A DNA stretch of 64,000 nt from Nigrospora sphaerica (lineage: Eukaryota; Ascomycota; Sordariomycetes; Amphisphaeriales; Apiosporaceae). A program made the position numbers and the translations under genes. The stretch is from the NCBI GenBank assembly GCA_018287875.1, contig JAGVVL010000009.1:1612001-1676000 (forward strand), given 5' to 3'. Of this stretch, positions 59,036 through 64,000 are shown piece after piece. Numbering within the stretch: position 1 is the first letter of the stretch; each line of letters opens with the position of its first letter. The notes under the pieces were generated by a model, which made no database searches, had not been told where the DNA came from, and saw only the letters and a program-made list of their open reading frames with translations.

Positions 59036-60699
59036 ATCGGGGCAGGTGAGGTGTGCACATGATGCGGGGGCGTTCCAGCTGTAGTACACCGGTTGTCTAT
59101 GTGAGCCATCATCTAGAGGCGGCCCATTACGTAGAGGGGGAGGAGGATATGGGACCGGAATACCCTGACTGGCTCGGGACCGGATGTTGATCTGACTCCA
59201 TCCGAGCGATCATAGCTATTCTTAGTGGAAGTGCATATGCGCTAGGCGGGTTTCGGCTTGTTCGTAGGGCGTATGTGTAGACGTGATGCTGGCGAGCGGC
59301 TGACGAGGAAAATAATAAAGCGAAGAAAAACCCCGCGCATCGCGATCGCATGGGGCGGCTTGCCCGCAAATGGGCTCCCCCTATTCTCCCATCTGTCCTA
59401 GCACCGCTCGCTTCTGCAGGCCCATCCATTGAAACCGGTGAGTGAGGGGCTGTGGTCGTTCGAGGGGACGAACCCTGTCGTCACCGCGGCGCGAGGGCCG
59501 CATGCGTAGACGAATGGGGACGGCGCCAGCAGCGTGGCCGTGGCGACTTGGGGGGAAACAGATAGGGGAGATAACGGGAGAAGGGGAGGAGGGAAGAGAC
59601 GGCGAGATAGAGAGGAAAGATAGAAAGACGGGGACTCGTGATAGGTTCCCAGCGAGGATCCAGCGCCTCTTCGTCCCGTAACCGTCGGGATGGAGAGGCC
59701 GAACGGGTCCTTACCTCGCTGGCCCCGTGTGACGTGCAGAACGGCTGGGAAGGGCTCTCCCGCAACGAACTACGAGATCCTTGGGCCACTCGAGCCAATC
59801 AGGTCGCTTTCTACCACGGCTTTAGCGCTCACCGGCCCCCCGGCAACAGCCCCCACGGCAACGTCAATCTGGGCCCGGATGGGGATAGATGCCAGAGGGA
59901 CGATGCAGTGAGGGAAAGCATGCGCAGCACCCTTGGGGTCGGCGAGCCAATGGTAGCGAACCAACGCAGCGGCTACTCCGTAAGTGCCCCACAACGCGGC
60001 TCTGCGGGAGGAGAGGATATACTGGTGGAGGAAAGGCGGGAGTCTATATGCGCTTGCCGCCGACTATATAATGGGCCATGTCCAACTCGTATTGACGAGA
60101 GGCCGGCCGCTATCGTCGCTTTTCCTCTCGCCCGGGACCCCCGCGTAGCCCGGAACCTTCGGCCCCTCCCCTCCGATGCCCCGGTGGCGTGCCCCGAGAG
60201 GACCGGCCGGCCAGCCCCGCGCACAATGACGGCCGAGGTTGCCATGCGTGCCCAAGTGTGTAAGTTACCTGGCCGGAGCATGCTAGTCTCGGGTTTTTAA
60301 TACCTTCCTCAGTCGACACAAATAGTATAATCGAACCCCACGGCCAGTCGTCACCACTCCCACCACGTTGGACCAATGTCCATAAAGAAGTCGGCCGTGG
60401 ACACACACACTCTCTCCCCGGAGAGGATATGTAAATCACCGCGTGACAAAGATCGTTACCGCTGATCTTATTTGTTACTTGTTCTGGCTGCAGCCACACA
60501 GAGGCAATGGGTATCCTGTGTTGTCTGCGAACTGGACTCTCAGCACAACCGAGCCTTATATGACAACCACCAGTTGCGTAGCATCGACGCACGACCGACC
60601 TTCACCGTATAACTCGTCTCGTCGTGTTTGAATCTCGGTCTTCGCCTCTTCGCGGGTTTTCGCAGCTGACATCTCTGCAGACACTATGTTGGCCGATTC

Positions 60700-60783
60700 G
60701 ACCACACACAACACAGTCAACACAACGCAGCCAATACAATACAGTCAGCACAACATAGTCAACACAACACAGTCAACACAATT
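60700..60783. repeat. 14-bp imperfect minisatellite
   Basis: About five to six head-to-tail copies of a 14-bp unit of the form CAACACAACACAGT, differing at one to three positions. The array has almost no G on this strand apart from the conserved near-terminal position. It leads directly into an AT-rich island. Confidence 0.85.
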
Positions 60784-60819
60784 TCAGCAAGCGGGGATTC
60801 AAGTCTATACCCACTTCGA

Positions 60820-60960
60820 TAAAAATATGATATGGTATATACACGTACGTATGTATATCTATACGCACATATACATAAGCATACGTGTATATATATATCA
60901 TATCATACATATCATATTATTCAATCCTCATCACGTACGACAACCCGTGCCAACACGCGA
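60820..60960. other. AT-rich island
   Basis: About 140 bp of TA/CA-alternating, strongly AT-rich DNA (TATATA and CATATCAT words) within a GC-rich region. It directly follows the 14-bp minisatellite. It could be a matrix or origin-like element, or mutated repeat DNA; the sequence alone does not decide. Confidence 0.6.
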
Positions 60961-61493
60961 CTTGTCGTACGTGGCCACAGTCGGTTTTATATACACCGAA
61001 GCCATCTGAACACAGCCCTGGGGGAAGAACCGGCCTCCTGCCCCCGTCTCGATTCCAAGTTTTTCATGCAGAAATGGGGGTTACGGCGTTGGGGGAATGG
61101 GCTGCAGCTTGCGTCAGCTTGGGCAGCCGGGGCTTTCGGGCCTCGCCCCCCTTCAGTCGCTCCGCCGCCGGTCACCCACCCCATCTGGCTGCTGCGGCGG
61201 CTCCCAATGCTGCTGCCTATTCCCTACGATGCTCCTTGCTGGTCCGTACAGGGCAAAGCTGGCTTACCCCGGGTCTCTCGACCCGTTGGCGAAGGATCAC
61301 GTCAGCCCCACCTTCGTCAGCTGTTTGGGCGCCTCGCCGCTTTGCTTCGCCGTCCGGAACTCGATGGCCGAAAGGAAAAAAAAAATCAGCCTCAAGCGAC
61401 TACTCCCGCCGGCAAAGAACGGGTCACGAGGTGAGGCATCAATGCGATGGCGGCATGATGGCTGGGTATTCTGGGCGGCGACTCTCTGCCGTC

Positions 61494-61519
61494 TGTTTGG
61501 GTTTCTTGATACCCAAACA
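61494..61519. repeat. Perfect 9-bp inverted repeat (hairpin)
   Basis: Arms at 61494-61502 and 61511-61519 pair perfectly (TGTTTGGGT with ACCCAAACA) around an 8-nt loop, in noncoding sequence. Confidence 0.85.
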
Positions 61520-63034
61520 AAACAGGCCAGCTTCGGTGAGGCCACCAGGCGGGCAGCGGGTGGCGGGGAAAGCTGGCTCGCTAATCACGGACAACTGGTT
61601 TCCATTGGGTACCGGTACGGACTGCCCCTCTCCCAGAGGGTCTGATCAGGGCATGCGAGTCCACACGAAGCCAAAAAAGGTCCGCCAGCAAGGTGTCCAC
61701 GTGTTACCTAGCCTTCATGCCCTCTTGGTTGCCTAGGTAGGTGTCCATCCATTGTCGGCGTACAACACCCAGACACGGAGCCGGCGGTAGAGGCGACCAG
61801 CCTCTCCCGCCAGCAGCCGTGCGCGGCTCGGGCGGGTGGCCCGTCCTGGCTCGGCATCAACAAAACAAGCCAGGGAATGAGACAACAAACCGTGCGATGG
61901 GGCGCCGCCTCGTTGCCTTCCCCATGCCAATACTCCGGCGGGAAGAGAGGAGGCGGGCCGGGTGGGGAGGGCATTTATTGGCCTTACTGTGTTGCCTTCA
62001 TCCCTGGCGTCGCAATGAGTTTCCCTTCCATCTCCGCACCCGCCGTAGTACCTCGTCACCCTCATCCGAGCACTTGCTGTTTCCTGCATGTCGCCCAAGA
62101 CGAAAGGTAAGCCACCAGGGATGTAGGAAGTACTTAGCGAAGAGGTAACATCATACGTGTAAGAAATAACCAAGGTTATGTATTGGTTTCGGGGCCCCTC
62201 CACTCCGGGCCGCGGGGTACCGCCAGTACACATGCTGCTTTTCGTTGTTTGTCGTAGAGGCACTACGAGGACGCACAGTCAAGGAAGGTACTTGTTAGCA
62301 AATCCATGACAGCACTATGACAGAGGGACAGAGGTGACCGTAAGTATCGAGATAGTCACATTCCGGCGCGACCATCTCCGGGGAGCATTACTCACTCAAC
62401 ACTCAATTTCAATCCTTGCTATACAATTGATGTGCTCCTTTATCAACATGCCGAGTGCGTACTTTAGATACCTACCTTATGAAGCGGATGAATGTTACCG
62501 CAGCTCTCTCGCCCCGCCACGTCGCTTCAATCCCAAGCAGCTGCAACCTACAACGCGCGCCACCCGACCGGCTGTCTGCTCTCCTCTCTCAGCTCCTGCG
62601 AGTTGTCTTGTCGCTTCATCGTCGCTAGCCGGATGGGGACAAAAGGAGCGGGAAGTTACATGTCCCTGGAACCCCCTGCCGAGCCAGCGCTGCTTTTTCA
62701 GCCAACCGACCGGGTTTTGTTGCCTGCACGTCTTTTAGTGTGGTTGCCTTCTTTGCCCCGCCTTCAGGACATGACAAGGTTGCCTCTGCTGCCTTCCAGG
62801 CCTGCCAGGATACTTTCGTGTACAGTCTGGTGTTGGGAGTATGCAGCCGACTCCACGCAGGCGCCGCCCGTTGGCTTAGCGCGTTCCGTGGGTCCGAGAG
62901 CCTACGCGGTACCGCCAGAGGTCGCGACAACTGTGTCAGAAAGACGGCCTCGCTTCCACACCGATGGATCAATGGTCCATCCACCCTTTGGCTGAAGACG
63001 CGTCGTGGCTGGGGGCCAACGTAAAAGTGGGCCA

Positions 63035-64000
63035 TCATTCGATAGCCTCAGCGACATCCTCCATGGCTTCGTCCTTGATGTCGACAGTCTCACCGTGGGA
63101 GGAGGCTGCGGATCGAATCGTGTCTGCCTCGGAGCAGACGGCCGTGTCCGAGTCGGTCGTCGTCGACGCCATCAAGTCCTGCTCGAACTGGGGCGCCACA
63201 GAAAACTGGTGCATCCGCTCATCGTATACCAGCCACTTCCCATCCTTGGCGAGCACAACTCCGAGCCACAGGATGCGCTCTTTCCGCTCGTCCGTCATGG
63301 AAGCGACCTCGAAGTACTTCTCGTCGTCGTCGACCTTGTCGTTGGCGAACCAGTCCGACGGGAAGTAGTCGTCCACCCAGAGCAGCCCCTTCATTGCGAA
63401 GTCTTCGGGCAGGGGCCGTGGCGACTCCTTCTCCGGACGTGGGAACTGGGCCTGGTGAATTCTTTCGTAGTCGCGGTACGACAGGAGGAGCGAGTTCAGA
63501 AGCATGCTGAGCAACTTCCATGGGAAAGCCCTGTCGATGAGGCCCATGGCCGAGGGGCGTCCTTGGAGGTGAAACAGAAAGACGAGGACAACGTGCACAT
63601 ACGGAAGGACGTTGGGGTCGGCAAAGCGGCGAAAGACCTTTTCGTGGGTGCCTTCGGCGAGAAGAAGGGCGTGCTCCATGGCCTTCCCGAGTTTCTGGTC
63701 GCCTGAAGTAGTGTCCATGGCGTCTGCCGCCTCTCCTGCTCGCTGGGGCTTGATCATCTTGTAGAGCACGTTATCCTCTTTTCCGTATGAGAGCAACGAG
63801 CAGCAGTTCGCGATTGCCACATAGTATCTAGCCGGATCCGTCCGTCAGCCAAATCTGGGCAGGGGCAGAGTGTAACTTTTACTCACCCTGACTCCATCCA
63901 CCGCGTGGTCCTCCCAATGTGGTTGTCCAGATTATCGAGGAACTCGGCCACGGTCGAGGCGTATTCCTCCGTAAGCCTGCCACTGAAGAGAATGCCGTGC
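63035..64000 (-). CDS. Est1/SMG7-type DNA/RNA-binding domain protein, 3' part only
   Basis: The 5' part lies beyond the window. Two exons are visible (from beyond 64000 to 63887, and 63827-63035) with a 59-nt intron, together giving about 301 residues up to the stop. The sequence matches the Est1 DNA/RNA-binding domain as I know it: VAEFLDNLDNHIGRTTRWME, GYYVAIANCCSLLSYGKED, PLPEDFAMKGLLWVDDYFPS and ERILWLGVVLAKDGKWLVYD in that order. Proteins of this family act in telomere maintenance (Est1) or nonsense-mediated decay (Ebs1/SMG7). Which applies cannot be told here. The C-terminus is Ser/Thr/Asp/Glu-rich and there is no PIN nuclease domain after the visible part, unlike SMG6. Confidence 0.75.

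Larger units (their letters stand above)
52219..63034. other. 10.8-kb stretch without a supported gene
   Basis: Open frames of up to 283 codons (for example 60885-61736 and 59638-60300 on plus) occur but overlap others in different frames and show no domain or exon structure. That is expected of GC-rich noncoding DNA. Several TATA-like words occur (about 56896, 57030, 60063). The stretch includes a poly(A) run, two perfect hairpins, a (GCAG)n microsatellite, a 14-bp minisatellite and an AT-rich island, listed separately. I see no transposase, reverse transcriptase or integrase motif. Confidence 0.5.

Noticed and set aside
59638..60300. 220-codon open frame on plus
   Set aside because: No recognisable domain, no promoter spacing and no consistent GC3 signal; a minus-strand frame overlaps it.
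60885..61736. 283-codon open frame on plus
   Set aside because: It overlaps two other long plus-strand frames (200 and 182 codons). It begins in the AT-rich island and has no domain or codon bias, so it is a by-product of GC-rich DNA.

Overview
The window reads as nuclear DNA of a filamentous ascomycete, most likely a Sordariomycete and perhaps one of the Sordariales. The main signs are GC-rich genes with strong GC3 bias, short GT-AG introns (mostly 48-175 nt) with CTAAC/CTGAC branch sites, a fungal Zn2Cys6 regulator, a Neurospora-type ER FKBP ending in HNEL, and a 477-residue MPP-beta/core I protein close to the length I recall for Neurospora. The order inferred is not proven from one window. 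Gene models were built by joining open frames at splice signals and checking that the exons sum to whole codons.

Layout. 0.7-4.1 kb: D-amino-acid oxidase and the mitochondrial processing peptidase beta subunit, both on minus. 5.1-10 kb: a cytosolic GH36/raffinose-synthase-like protein and an NAD-dependent epimerase-type protein, both on plus. 10.2-12 kb: a GPI-anchored GH76 (DFG5/DCW1) on minus. 14.1-17 kb: the mitoribosomal mS38/COX24 gene (plus) and a secreted agmatinase with two microexons (minus). 17.9-18.5 kb: a TATA box followed by an unresolved coding-like patch. 19.4-22.4 kb: a Zn2Cys6 factor of the FarA/CTF1 type (plus). 23.1-25.4 kb: coding-like patches with broken frames (minus). 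25.5-35 kb: an intracellular Asp-box hydrolase (minus), DNA polymerase kappa (plus), a Trk potassium transporter (minus) and an ER FKBP (minus). 37.8-44.8 kb: a small Ser/Tyr-rich protein (plus), a secreted berberine-bridge-type FAD oxidase (plus) and an AVT3-type vacuolar amino-acid transporter (minus). 47.3-52.2 kb: ribosomal protein S27 (minus), a phosducin-like CCT cofactor (plus) and a leucine-rich-repeat protein (plus). 52.2-63.0 kb: about 10.8 kb with no gene I can support. 63.0-64.0 kb: the 3' part of an Est1/SMG7-type gene (minus) that runs off the end.

Most genes are housekeeping or general metabolism and do not form an obvious pathway cluster. A loose nitrogen theme (D-amino-acid oxidase, agmatinase, vacuolar amino-acid transporter) is scattered and probably coincidental. 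I found no tRNA, rRNA, CRISPR, intact transposon or antiviral-type system. The parts least explained by known genes are the broken block at 23.1-25.4 kb, the promoter-led patch at 17.9-18.5 kb, and the 52-63 kb desert, which holds two perfect hairpins, a 14-bp minisatellite and an AT-rich island.
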